Shown here in pieces: positions 9,069-17,443 of a stretch of DNA of 64,000 bases. Origin of the DNA: Pseudogracilibacillus sp. GTDB taxonomy: Bacteria > Bacillota > Bacilli > Bacillales > Amphibacillaceae. The notes beneath the pieces are model-generated. The model saw nothing but the letters and a program-made list of their open reading frames with translations, was not told the origin of the DNA and did not search any database. The number at the start of each line of letters is the position of its first letter. The first letter of the stretch is position 1. A program made the position numbers and the translations under genes. The stretch spans positions 1 to 64,000 of the forward strand of contig JAPFDT010000054.1 in assembly GCA_026169815.1 (NCBI GenBank), read 5' to 3'.

Positions 9069-9551
9069 TTATTCTCCTTTATCTATATGATGTTTTTTCA
9101 GAATAAATGTTAATAATTGCTCACAAGCTTCTGTCACTAATTCATATGTGTAATCAAAGTTTCCAGTATAATACGGATCAGGTACATTAATTTCTTTCGG
9201 TTCTTCAACAAAATGCATTAATTTAGCAACATACACATTATCAGACAGCTGAAATTCTGCTTGTAAATCTTCCATATTTGAATCATCCATTGCAATAATA
9301 TAATCAAAATTTGTAAAATCATCTTGATTAACTTGGCGACCTTGCATACCTTCATACGATATAGCATAACGGTCTAATTGATCACGAGTTCCTTCATGCG
9401 GCGGTTTTCCTTGATGCCAGCCAGCAGTTCCGGCAGAATCCACTGTTATCTTCTCTTCTAATTGTAGTAAGCGAACTTCATGGCGAAAAATCGCTTCAGC
9501 CATTGGTGACCGACAAATATTTCCTAAACAAACGAACAATACTCGAATCAT
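9069..9551 (-). CDS. yfkJ: Low-molecular-weight protein tyrosine phosphatase
   Basis: 160 residues, the standard size. The catalytic P-loop CLGNICRS (CX5R-S) is at residues 8-15, and the general-acid loop DPYYTGNFDY is near residue 125. These enzymes remove phosphate from tyrosine, and in some bacteria from protein arginine. It is the first gene of the yfkJ-yfkI-yfkH-like run. No BY-kinase or arginine kinase lies nearby, so its target is unknown. The match is clear. Confidence 0.9.
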   Translation of the reverse strand: MIRVLFVCLGNICRSPMAEAIFRHEVRLLQLEEKITVDSAGTAGWHQGKPPHEGTRDQLDRYAISYEGMQGRQVNQDDFTNFDYIIAMDDSNMEDLQAEFQLSDNVYVAKLMHFVEEPKEINVPDPYYTGNFDYTYELVTEACEQLLTFILKKHHIDKGE

Positions 9552-9573
9552 CTACATTCACCTTTCAAATATT

Positions 9574-10242
9574 TTACAATACAATTGGTTCAATGCACGT
9601 AGCATCATTGTTTTTCGCTCTATTTACATAATTGCTTACAGTATAAGACGTCAATGATTCATCTTCTAATGAATCAATAAATTGTTTCGCTTCTTTCGGA
9701 GTTGAAAAAGCTGATTCAATCCATCTTCTTTCCGCTTCCTCAGGTAAGATAATTGGCATTCGGTGATGAATATCTTTCATAAACTCATTGGAATCTTTCG
9801 TTAACATCGTACAAGTAAAAATCGCTTCATCTCCTACTTGCCATTTATCCCAAAGTCCTGCAAAAGCAAACAACCCATGATTTTGCGTCTGAATCCGTTC
9901 AGGTGTTTTCTCTTTATCCGACGGACGCCATTCATAAAAGCTATCAGCAATGATTAAACAACGTTTTCGAACCATTAACTGTCTAAAACTAGGCTTTTCA
10001 TCGGCTGTTTCACTTCTAGCATTAATCATCTTATACCCAATTTTTTCATCTTTTGCCCAAGATGGGATTAACCCCCATCTTAAATAACCAGCTCGACGTT
10101 TCTTCCCATCGAAAATAACTGCTAAAACATCTTGTCCTGGTGCTATATTAAAACTCGGTTGATAAGATGTAATTGGTTGCGGGATACTAAACCTATTACG
10201 AATTTGTAATTCATCTGCTAACAAAGTATAGCGACCACACAC
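9574..10242 (-). CDS. SOS response-associated peptidase (HMCES/YedK family)
   Basis: 222 residues. HMCES/YedK proteins form a thiazolidine crosslink with abasic sites in single-stranded DNA through the Cys that follows the initiator Met. The start chosen here is the GTG at 10242, giving M-CGRYTLL with Cys at position 2. AAGGAG lies 8 nt upstream of it. A GTG three codons earlier (10251) would put the Cys at position 5 and would disable the enzyme. Other family landmarks are NIAPGQ, RWGLIPSW, NARSETA, the segment FYEW, and a His in HHRMPIIL. It lies downstream of yteJ on the same strand. Confidence 0.9.
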   Translation of the reverse strand: MCGRYTLLADELQIRNRFSIPQPITSYQPSFNIAPGQDVLAVIFDGKKRRAGYLRWGLIPSWAKDEKIGYKMINARSETADEKPSFRQLMVRKRCLIIADSFYEWRPSDKEKTPERIQTQNHGLFAFAGLWDKWQVGDEAIFTCTMLTKDSNEFMKDIHHRMPIILPEEAERRWIESAFSTPKEAKQFIDSLEDESLTSYTVSNYVNRAKNNDATCIEPIVL

Positions 10243-10254
10243 AAGTATCACTCC

Positions 10255-10872
10255 TTATGATTTAGCATACACTACCCTCGTATTACCAATAATATCATGA
10301 AGCCCTTTTTTTTCATCAGTAAATGCTACGAAAAGGTAAAGGAGTTTTAAAATAAAAAAGATATTATGGATAAGACGCCCAATTACTTCACGGAAAAATA
10401 AATCTCCCCATGAAACATTTTCTTGTTCAATGCTAATTACTTTAATTCCTAAAATCATTTTACCTAACGTTTGTGAAAAAACCTTCGTCATAAAAAAGAA
10501 ATACATATAATAAACAATCGCACTTAACATTCCGATTACACTAATATATTCAAATTGAAGTAATGACGCATCTCTGAAAAAAGCGAATGGACTTAAGGCA
10601 ATCGCATTAATACTAGAAACTACAATGACATCAATTAAGTACGCCCAAAAACGCATCCAAAATCCTACTTTTTCTGATTCAATGAACAATTGGCTATGAG
10701 GTTCTTTTTCTTGTTCAGGATCGATTGTTTCTGAACTAGAAACTTGTGACACTTCTTGATGAGTTTGCTCTTCGCCTATTAATTGTTCATCTACGCGGTT
10801 AATATCATTTTCATCTTTATATTCATCATCTTCAGGTAAACGATGATGCCTATCATTTTTATTATCCATCAT
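10255..10872 (-). CDS. yteJ: RDD family membrane protein (YteJ-like)
   Basis: 205 residues. The first 70 residues are hydrophilic, rich in Asp, Glu and Gln. The RDD domain follows, with three or four membrane helices (from GFWMRFWAYLIDVIVV), the segment KVFSQTLGKMILGIKVI, and a C-terminal KKGLHDIIGNT. It starts 10 nt after sppA, a pairing conserved in Bacillus. In B. subtilis SppA and YteJ form a membrane complex linked to lantibiotic resistance; the same role here is an inference from family and neighbour. Confidence 0.87.
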   Translation of the reverse strand: MMDNKNDRHHRLPEDDEYKDENDINRVDEQLIGEEQTHQEVSQVSSSETIDPEQEKEPHSQLFIESEKVGFWMRFWAYLIDVIVVSSINAIALSPFAFFRDASLLQFEYISVIGMLSAIVYYMYFFFMTKVFSQTLGKMILGIKVISIEQENVSWGDLFFREVIGRLIHNIFFILKLLYLFVAFTDEKKGLHDIIGNTRVVYAKS

Positions 10873-10882
10873 CTAACCTCCA

Positions 10883-11872
10883 TTAATAAAGATACATCGC
10901 ACGTGGTTGATCTGATTCATTAATTAATTCAATAATTGTATTTAATTCATCACTTTTACCGCTCACAATATTCTGTGCACTCATTAAAATTTGCATCCAG
11001 TAACTAAATTCAGCATCGTATTGAATGACTTGAGCATTTTCTAAATTATTATCTGCTTGTAATTGCCCTAAAGCATCATCAAATGAACCAACTTCATCAA
11101 CTAAATCAACTTCTACTGCTTGTTTTCCGGTATAGATTCTCCCGTCTCCTACTTCACGTACATGCTTTTCAGATAAATCTCTTCCATCTACAATGACATC
11201 AACAAATTCATCATACATTTCATCAATCATTGATTGCATAATATCTTCTTCATCTTTTGTCATTTCACGTGTTGGAGACATAATATCCTTATGTTTACCA
11301 CTTTTTATTGTGTTAAATTCTACACCATATTTTTCAGCAAGTCCGGCAAAGTTCATGCTTTGCATAATGACACCAATTGAACCTGTTAACGTGGATGCTT
11401 CCGCAAAAATCTTATCTGCTGGTGCGGCAACGTAATATCCACCAGATGCAGCCATATTACCCATTGTTACGTATATTGGTTTATCATATTCTGCTTGTAA
11501 TTCAACAATTTTTCGGTGGATTTCTGCTGTTTCAGTTACCCCACCACCTGGTGAATCCACATTTAGTAAAATTGCTTTTACAGTTGGATCGTCTGCCGCT
11601 TTATCAATTGTATCTAAAAAGAACGGATGATTATAGACTTGCCCTGCTAACGGTGCTGGTGCCACATTTGCAATTGTTCCTTGCAAATTTAAGACAGCAA
11701 TTTTTTCTTGAGAATTACCATCGACAATCACACTCTCTTCCATGTACCCTTTTGAAAAATTAAATTCATCTGATAATAAAATCGAGGCAAATGTCGTAAC
11801 GACTTTAAATCCAATCGAAACTACTAATAAAACTACAACGACCGCAATCGCAATCCATCGTTTTGTATTCAT
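10883..11872 (-). CDS. sppA: Signal peptide peptidase SppA
   Basis: 329 residues from the ATG at 11872 (MNTKRWIAIAVV), close to the 335 of B. subtilis SppA. An upstream in-frame extension is open but has no start or ribosome binding site as good as GGAAGG before 11872. One N-terminal membrane anchor is followed by the S49 protease domain. The catalytic Ser lies in MAASGGYY and the Lys general base in NTIKSGKHKDI, with TGSIGVI between them. SppA degrades leftover signal peptides in the membrane. It is co-transcribed with yteJ. Confidence 0.92.
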   Translation of the reverse strand: MNTKRWIAIAVVVVLLVVSIGFKVVTTFASILLSDEFNFSKGYMEESVIVDGNSQEKIAVLNLQGTIANVAPAPLAGQVYNHPFFLDTIDKAADDPTVKAILLNVDSPGGGVTETAEIHRKIVELQAEYDKPIYVTMGNMAASGGYYVAAPADKIFAEASTLTGSIGVIMQSMNFAGLAEKYGVEFNTIKSGKHKDIMSPTREMTKDEEDIMQSMIDEMYDEFVDVIVDGRDLSEKHVREVGDGRIYTGKQAVEVDLVDEVGSFDDALGQLQADNNLENAQVIQYDAEFSYWMQILMSAQNIVSGKSDELNTIIELINESDQPRAMYLY

Positions 11873-12154
11873 ACTTTTATCATTCCTTCCATATATGTCA
11901 CAATTACTCATGTTAAAATCGTACAATAAATAACAGTGAAATACCACTGATAGCATAATACGACATGACTTCCACACAAATATAGTAGTCACACAACGGT
12001 TAAGTGCTTCGCATATTTTATTTTCTGAATCTAATGAAGGTATTAAAAGAGAATAAACGTAGACTGTGAAGTAACTATCTTCATGCAAAACATTGTACTT
12101 TCTATTAGACTGAAAAAGGTTTGATTTATATTAAATAATTAGAGTATAACCACC

Positions 12155-12270
12155 GCAGTCCGAATATATTCCGCTTTCCGCGGGCGAGTATCAAGCCTCC
12201 TCAGGCTTACGCCTTGCGGGGTCTTGATAGACTCTTACTTCCCGCAGGAGTCTCCATATATTCGGACTGC
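12155..12270. repeat. Interspersed palindromic element (outer 14-bp inverted repeat)
   Basis: GCAGTCCGAATATA at 12155-12168 is perfectly complementary to 12257-12270. Inside are AAGCCT-CCTC-AGGCTT and GC-rich blocks (CCGCTTTCCGCGGGCG, CCCGCAGGAGTCTCC) that stand out from the AT-rich surroundings. I recall similar CCGCTTTCCGCGGG elements scattered between genes in many Bacillaceae genomes. It carries no coding signal and lies in the 850-bp gap upstream of sppA. Confidence 0.8.
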
Positions 12271-12460
12271 TTTGTATTTGCTGTTTACAGTTTTATTGGT
12301 TAAGAGCACTTTTTCAGTGACTGTTTTTCCTTGTTTGTAGAATTAACAATACTAACGTTTAATTTTCTTTGATAATAAAATGATAATATTAATTCAAATG
12401 GTTTTTAAATGTGAAAAGAGATATATTCGGTATCTTTTCTATTTATATCGGCAGTTTGGA

Positions 12461-12575
12461 GCGGAGGGTCGTTTTACTCCTGTGGGAACAGCACGAGTCC
12501 GAAAATCCCTGTAGCAACACGGTAGTGTTGCTACAGAAGTTGAGGCCGTGCCCACGGAAAGAAACGACCCGGAGC
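12461..12575 (+). repeat. Structured intergenic element, copy A
   Basis: Three nested stems: GGGTCGTTT (12466-12474) with AAACGACCC (12562-12570); GTGGG (12482-12486) with CCCAC (12551-12555); and CTGTAGCAACAC (12509-12520) with GTGTTGCTACAG (12525-12536). Between the stems are GAGTCCGAAAATCC and GTTGAGGCC, which recur in the copies at 21.3 kb and 43.9 kb. The stem sequences differ between copies but stay paired. The 80-codon open frame across it is spurious. Confidence 0.8.
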
Positions 12576-12671
12576 GACAAAATGCCTAACACTAAACTAA
12601 ATTATATATTTTTACTTCACAGTTTCCGTCTACTCTACATTGAAATAAATTGATTCACATAATTTTTACAC

Positions 12672-12708
12672 AAAAAAACAGCAACTAACTTAATAGTTGC
12701 TGTTTTTT
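12672..12708 (-). terminator. Intrinsic terminator of the CAP-domain gene
   Basis: A 9-bp stem ACAGCAACT / AGTTGCTGT flanked by A- and T-runs, just after the CAP-domain gene stop at 12726. Confidence 0.88.
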
Positions 12709-12725
12709 CATCCTTATTTACCGAT

Positions 12726-13454
12726 TTATTTACCGATAAATTGTTGTGTCCAAATGTTTCCTTGTTCCACATATCCTACACCTATGTGAGTGAAATCTGG
12801 GCTGACAATATTTTCACGGTGGCCTGGGCTGTTCATCCAAGCATTTACAACTTCTTCCGGAGAACGCTGACCTTTAGCAATATTTTCTCCTGCTGTACGA
12901 TAGTCAATACCATATGCTTGCATCATATCAAATGGCGAACCATATGTAGGACTTTCATGGGCAAAGTATTGTTTGTTTAACATATCTTGTGATTTATCTC
13001 GTGAGACAACACTTAACTCTGTATCTAATTTTAATGGAGTTAAGCCAAGCTTTTCTCTTTCTTTATTTGTTAACTCATAAACTTCTTGTTCAAATGGATG
13101 TAAATTGCTATCCGTTTGTTCTTGTGGCTTTTCTACTTCTTCTTCTTTTTCTTCAACCTCAGGTTCAGGTGTTGCTTGTTCTTTTTGTTCTGGGTTATTC
13201 ACTTGTTCTTTGTTTCTATCAAATTGTGTTTCTGTTTCATCTTGCTGTTGTGGTTGAGTTTGCCACTTTCCAAAACACTTCTGCAATATACGCTCCCAAT
13301 GATTACTTTCTTGCTGTTGTGTTATATTGTATTCCGCTTTCGGTGCTTGCTTAGCATCTCCTGCACTTGCTGAAGCATCTACTTGCTGAGTGAAAGCACC
13401 TCCTAATAAACCAATGACGACGAGTGCAACAATGAATCTATATTGTTTGAACAT
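12726..13454 (-). CDS. Secreted CAP/SCP-domain protein (YkwD-like)
   Basis: 242 residues. A signal peptide (FIVALVVIGLLGGAFTQQVDA) is followed by a low-complexity Gln/Glu/Lys linker (about 40-118). The CAP domain fills about 120-242, with landmarks VYELTNKEREKLGL, YFAHESP, AGENIAKGQ and WMNSPGHRENI. The His and Glu residues of the CAP cavity are present. Bacterial CAP proteins of the YkwD type are secreted, wall-associated and of unclear activity. It is monocistronic with a strong AGGAGG ribosome binding site. Confidence 0.88.
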   Translation of the reverse strand: MFKQYRFIVALVVIGLLGGAFTQQVDASASAGDAKQAPKAEYNITQQQESNHWERILQKCFGKWQTQPQQQDETETQFDRNKEQVNNPEQKEQATPEPEVEEKEEEVEKPQEQTDSNLHPFEQEVYELTNKEREKLGLTPLKLDTELSVVSRDKSQDMLNKQYFAHESPTYGSPFDMMQAYGIDYRTAGENIAKGQRSPEEVVNAWMNSPGHRENIVSPDFTHIGVGYVEQGNIWTQQFIGK

Positions 13455-13787
13455 CTTGTAATTCCTCCTGAAATAATGTGATGCGTATATCGTACCATCA
13501 CTTTTTTGTCATAAACGAACCAGTGATTTCCAATTGATAGTTTCCAAAACACATTTAACGAAAACCAAGCTAATTATAGCTTTGTCTATAACCAAGTTTT
13601 CCCTAGATTAGTTAAACTTGTCCCCTATTCCCTTTTTTACAAGGTAAATGGTATTGACAGCTTTTTTTCCGCATACTTATGTTACAGCTATATGTACAGC
13701 TGTCATCGTTTTGTTACGTAATATTCATATATTACTAGTTTATAAACAGCTCCAATTCAACCTATTTAATTAACTCTAGGAAATGAT

Positions 13788-13818
13788 AAAAAGGCCCTGC
13801 ATTTTGCAGTGCCTTTTT
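13788..13818 (-). terminator. Intrinsic terminator of yflT
   Basis: Stem AAAAAGGCCCTGCA / TGCAGTGCCTTTTT with one bulge, downstream of yflT on the minus strand. The rest of the gap 13455-13862 holds only the presumed promoter of the CAP gene; nothing else is recognisable. Confidence 0.75.
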
Positions 13819-13862
13819 ATAAAATGTGTTGTAAATATTATTTTAAAGTTTTTTCATTTATT

Positions 13863-14195
13863 TTATACGTCAGGATTTGTATTAATTAATAAAATCGTAC
13901 CATGATCGAGCTTTTCCTCGTAATTGTCCGCTTCTTGTTGCGAAAATCCGAGCTCTTTTAATTGGTTTCTCAGCTCGTCTCCTTTTTTACTAAATATATT
14001 ACTTACATACGTCTCAAAACCAACTTCGTTTAATCCTACTTTATTAGCGTCTGCATCATCAGCCACACGATCTGTTCTGTCATCGTCGTGAGACATCACA
14101 TACAATGTATCCTTCGATACTCCTTTTGAGGCTAAACTTTTTACTTCTTCGATGAGTGCCACGTCATCTTTAAATTCTTGTACTGCTGGTTTCAT
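13863..14195 (-). CDS. yflT: General stress protein 17M-like (YflT)
   Basis: 110 residues. The fold is that of the YflT/GSP17M family: an N-terminal strand-helix unit (about 9-32, ALIEEVKSLASKGVSKDTLY), a middle acidic segment (HDDDRTDRVADDA) and a C-terminal ILLINTNP strand. The family is induced by salt, heat and energy stress in Bacillus; its biochemical role is unknown. A good SigB promoter lies 66-90 bp upstream, and it is divergent from the ydaT-like gene, which also has a SigB-type promoter. Confidence 0.87.
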   Translation of the reverse strand: MKPAVQEFKDDVALIEEVKSLASKGVSKDTLYVMSHDDDRTDRVADDADANKVGLNEVGFETYVSNIFSKKGDELRNQLKELGFSQQEADNYEEKLDHGTILLINTNPDV

Positions 14196-14260
14196 TATTT
14201 AAACCCTCCATTATATTTGCTGCTTAAATTTTTACTTTTGAAAAGCAGCTTAATCATAAC

Positions 14261-14285
14261 ATTCCCACTCAAAATATCTTTAAAC
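14261..14285 (-). promoter_or_regulatory. SigB-type promoter for yflT
   Basis: On the minus strand GTTTAA (14280-14285) and GGGAAT (14261-14266) are separated by 13 bp. This fits the SigB consensus GTTTAA-N12-15-GGGTAT, where GGGAAT is also common. Confidence 0.75.
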
Positions 14286-14342
14286 AGCTTTTTAAAAAAT
14301 TACGGCGTTTATATTTTGTAACATAATTATAACGTTTAATAA

Positions 14343-14368
14343 GGTTAATACTTGTCCATCTTGGGTAC
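14343..14368 (+). promoter_or_regulatory. SigB-type promoter for ydaT
   Basis: GGTTAA (14343-14348) and GGGTAC (14363-14368) are separated by 14 bp, one mismatch from consensus in each box. It points toward the ydaT-like gene starting at 14414. Confidence 0.6.
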
Positions 14369-14413
14369 ATAAATAATATATTTAATAATATTTCAATTAA
14401 GGAGTTGAATTCA

Positions 14414-14863
14414 TTGCCATGGAATATGCAAGATTATCCAAGTTCATTAAAAAATCTTAATAAAATAATACGAAAAAAAGCTATCGATATTGCAAATGCA
14501 CTCGTCGATGAAGGTTATGATGACAATAGAGCGATTCCAATAGCTACAGAACAAGCGAAAGAATGGTATGAAAATGCGAGTAAATCAGAACGAGAAGATT
14601 TCATGAAAAACGAGGATCCAACAAAACGAACAACTAAGCAACATAGTCGTCCTGAATTATTAGATGATATCGAAATAGTTACTCCTCATGAAGATAATCA
14701 ATGGGCAGTTCAATCAAAACGTGCAAAGAAACCTGCAAAAGTTTTTGATAACAAAGAGGATGCTATTGAATACGGTAAAAGTGTCGCAAAAAATAAACAA
14801 ACAGGTTTACAGATCCAAAAGAAAGATGGCTCTATTCAAGACGAAATTAACTATGAACAATAA
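14414..14863 (+). CDS. ydaT: General stress protein YdaT-like (DUF2188 C-terminus)
   Basis: 149 residues from the TTG at 14414 (M-PWNMQDYPSS), which has AAGGAG 9 nt upstream; a TTG three codons earlier is too close to that site. The N-terminal half (PWNMQDYPSSLKNL, KKAIDIANALVDEGYDD, AIPIATEQAKEW) matches B. subtilis YdaT, a SigB-controlled protein. The C-terminal 60 residues are DUF2188-like (WAVQSKRAKKPAKVFDNKEDA). It leads an apparent three-gene run with two paralogous membrane proteins. The biochemical role is unknown. Confidence 0.85.
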   Translation: MPWNMQDYPSSLKNLNKIIRKKAIDIANALVDEGYDDNRAIPIATEQAKEWYENASKSEREDFMKNEDPTKRTTKQHSRPELLDDIEIVTPHEDNQWAVQSKRAKKPAKVFDNKEDAIEYGKSVAKNKQTGLQIQKKDGSIQDEINYEQ

Positions 14864-14917
14864 ACAACGATTGATTTATATCTATAAGAAAATACGTTGC
14901 AATAAAGGAGAGGTTTT

Positions 14918-16102
14918 ATGAATAATATCAAACTAGGATTAATTCCTTCTCCTGATTTGCCTGCTGACATTACAAGTCAATTCATTGATGAACTACCTGA
15001 ATTTTTACGTCGTACGGTAAATGATACAATTGAATGGAAAACACAAATTGTCATTGACCCTCTAGTTGGGACGGCGGAACACATTAAACAAGTCATTGAT
15101 AAATCTATTCAATTAAAGGAGAAAAACGATTGGGATTATGTTATCTGCTTAACTGACTTGCCATACTTCAGCGATAAACATGTCGTCGTTGCTGACTTGA
15201 ATGTTGAGCATAACGTCGCTTTTGTCTCGATACCTGCTTTCGGGACTTTTCCTATGAAACGTCGAATTAAAAATATAATAGCTGATATTTTAAACGACTT
15301 AGAAAAATCTAATATAAACAATATTATAGAACAAGATTACGTAAATACAGTTTCAACTTCAATAAAACGTAAAGCAACTTACAGTGAATTAGAACATGCA
15401 AACAATGAATCTAATGAGGACGACAAGGATAATTTCACGCAAGAAGATACAGAAGATAAATCTCATGTAAAATACGTCATTAACTCTAAGTGGCTCGGCC
15501 ACATGCGCATATTAGCTGGTATGACTTTTGCTAATCGACCTTGGAGTGCTTTAATTTCTTTTAAAAAAATTATTATGCTGGCATTTGGAACTGGAGTGTA
15601 TATTACATTATTTCCTACTCCTTGGGAATTAAGTACAATTTATTCTTTACCAAGATTTGTAATATTAATGATTTTTGCTATCTTAGGTATGGTTACTTGG
15701 CTTATTTTTGCGCATCAGTTATGGGAAAAACCTACGCACAGAGGAGATGTACGTTTACGTAAATTATATAATTATACTACTGTATCTACCTTATTAACTA
15801 TTAGTATTTTTAATTATATTGTGTTGTATAGTTTATTTCTCCTTGCAATAAGTATTTTCGTACCAGCAGAATTATTTGAAGCAGTAACCGATCTTGAAGA
15901 CGATGCTTCTTTAGTTTATTATTTTCAACTTACATGGTTAATCACTTCATTAGGTACACTCGCAGGATCGATTGGCGCTACGAGCGAAGATGAAAATAAG
16001 ATTAGGCAAATCACATATTCGTATCGACAAATAAATCGTTCTTATGAAATTGAAAATGAAAAAGCAGATGATGAACAAGAATCAGGTTATGAGTATGGCT
16101 AA
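14918..16102 (+). CDS. Membrane protein of unknown function, paralogue 1
   Basis: 394 residues. I do not recognise a named family. Residues 1-130 look like a soluble alpha/beta domain (KLGLIPSPDLPADI; WDYVICLTDLPYFSD; FVSIPAFGTFPMKRRIK). Then comes an acidic linker (about 145-185), then about four membrane helices (from SFKKIIMLAFGTG), a conserved HQLWEKP loop, and a charged C-terminal tail. It is 54 nt after the ydaT-like gene with AAAGGAGAGG before its ATG, so it probably shares the SigB transcript. The next gene is a clear paralogue. A stress-linked envelope role is inferred only from context. Confidence 0.8.
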   Translation: MNNIKLGLIPSPDLPADITSQFIDELPEFLRRTVNDTIEWKTQIVIDPLVGTAEHIKQVIDKSIQLKEKNDWDYVICLTDLPYFSDKHVVVADLNVEHNVAFVSIPAFGTFPMKRRIKNIIADILNDLEKSNINNIIEQDYVNTVSTSIKRKATYSELEHANNESNEDDKDNFTQEDTEDKSHVKYVINSKWLGHMRILAGMTFANRPWSALISFKKIIMLAFGTGVYITLFPTPWELSTIYSLPRFVILMIFAILGMVTWLIFAHQLWEKPTHRGDVRLRKLYNYTTVSTLLTISIFNYIVLYSLFLLAISIFVPAELFEAVTDLEDDASLVYYFQLTWLITSLGTLAGSIGATSEDENKIRQITYSYRQINRSYEIENEKADDEQESGYEYG

Positions 16103-16108
16103 AATGAG

Positions 16109-17404
16109 GTGAGAAATATTACTAGTGATTTACCAATAACAATCGGCATTATCGCAGCACCAGAAAGAGCTGCTGAAATTTCTCATCAAATTTCACCCAA
16201 ACTTGCCGAACAATTAGCTTCATGCATTGATGATAAAGTAAATTGGCATATTGAAAGTATCGTTGACCCTTTAACAGGAGCGGCAGAAGCAGCACAAGAT
16301 ATTCTTTACAACGCTAATTATATTAAGCAAGGTAAAAACTGGGATTATGCAATCTGCTTAACTGATTTACCAATTTTTTATCTTAATAATGTTGTCGCAG
16401 CTGATATTAGCTTTCATTATAAAGTGTCACAAATATCAATCCCTGCATTTGGTTGGGTTCCGATGGAAAACCGTATTAAAAAAACAATTATCCAACTACT
16501 TCGTGAGCTTTACCATCATGATACTGTAGATACGCCAAAGCTTTACAATTCTGTCGCTACAGAAAAGGTTGAAGAAAAATCAATTACACATTTTTTTAAA
16601 CGACAATTCCCGATTATGCCGATTCGTCGGCAAGAAAATCCTGATATTACTTTTAAAAGTAATTTCGACTTTGAAAAAAATGAATATCGTACAGTAAATA
16701 ATGCTGAAGATCAACAAGATTATTACGCTAAAAATAGTAATCAATCTAGTGGACATGAAAAAGCAGATACAATAAACGATAACAATATTGATGTACGTTT
16801 TCTCATCTATCCAAAACTATTTGGGTATATGAGGTTACTGTTAGGAATGACTTTTGCTAACAATCCATTTAAAATTATGTCTTCGTTTAAAAATGTTATT
16901 GCAATCGCCTTTACAACAGGTGCGTTTGCTCTTATCTTTCCAACGATTTGGAAATTAGGACAATTTTTTTCTATCTATCGTTTAACCGGGATGATGTTTG
17001 CGGCTATCTTCGGTTTAGCGGGTTGGATTATCGTTGCACATAACTTATGGGAGTTACCATCAAATCGAAACAAAGCGAACATTCGGAGATTATATAATAT
17101 AACAACAACATTTACGTTATTAATTGATGTTATTGCTTATTTCATATTATTGTTTATCCTCTTTTTCCTAGCATGTGTATTGTTTATTCCCATTGATTAT
17201 TTTGAGTCAATGATCCACGATTATAACCATATAAGTGGGACACTCATAAACTATATGCGTGTTGCTTGGGCGTCTGCTTCTATCGCAACAATCGTCAGTG
17301 CTATTGGTGCAGGATTAGAAAATGAAGAACTCGTGCGTGATATTACGTATGGCTATAGACAAAAAAGACGTTATAATGAAATAAATAAATATAAAAATAG
17401 TTAA
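16109..17404 (+). CDS. Membrane protein of unknown function, paralogue 2
   Basis: 431 residues from the GTG at 16109. It has the same architecture as the preceding protein: a soluble N-domain (WDYAICLTDLPIFYL; ISIPAFGWVPMENRIKK), a longer hydrophilic linker (about 150-230), and four or so membrane helices with HNLWELP matching HQLWEKP. The gene starts 6 nt after its paralogue. The only ribosome binding site, GAGGTGAG (16106-16113), overlaps the GTG, so translation may instead begin at the ATT at 16118 (M-TSDLPITIG), which also aligns better with paralogue 1. Unknown function. Confidence 0.8.
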   Translation: MRNITSDLPITIGIIAAPERAAEISHQISPKLAEQLASCIDDKVNWHIESIVDPLTGAAEAAQDILYNANYIKQGKNWDYAICLTDLPIFYLNNVVAADISFHYKVSQISIPAFGWVPMENRIKKTIIQLLRELYHHDTVDTPKLYNSVATEKVEEKSITHFFKRQFPIMPIRRQENPDITFKSNFDFEKNEYRTVNNAEDQQDYYAKNSNQSSGHEKADTINDNNIDVRFLIYPKLFGYMRLLLGMTFANNPFKIMSSFKNVIAIAFTTGAFALIFPTIWKLGQFFSIYRLTGMMFAAIFGLAGWIIVAHNLWELPSNRNKANIRRLYNITTTFTLLIDVIAYFILLFILFFLACVLFIPIDYFESMIHDYNHISGTLINYMRVAWASASIATIVSAIGAGLENEELVRDITYGYRQKRRYNEINKYKNS

Positions 17405-17435
17405 GGATACATCCATAAATTTCAGGGTGTATCCT
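17403..17435. terminator. Intrinsic terminator between convergent genes
   Basis: A 12-bp stem AAGGATACATCC / GGGTGTATCCTT with one G-U pair and a 9-nt loop, overlapping the stop of paralogue 2. It can serve both strands. Confidence 0.8.
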
Positions 17436-17443
17436 TATTTACT

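Noticed and set aside
12411-12653. Open frame of 80 codons
   Set aside because: It runs across the structured repeat copy A and has no ribosome binding site or protein-like composition.
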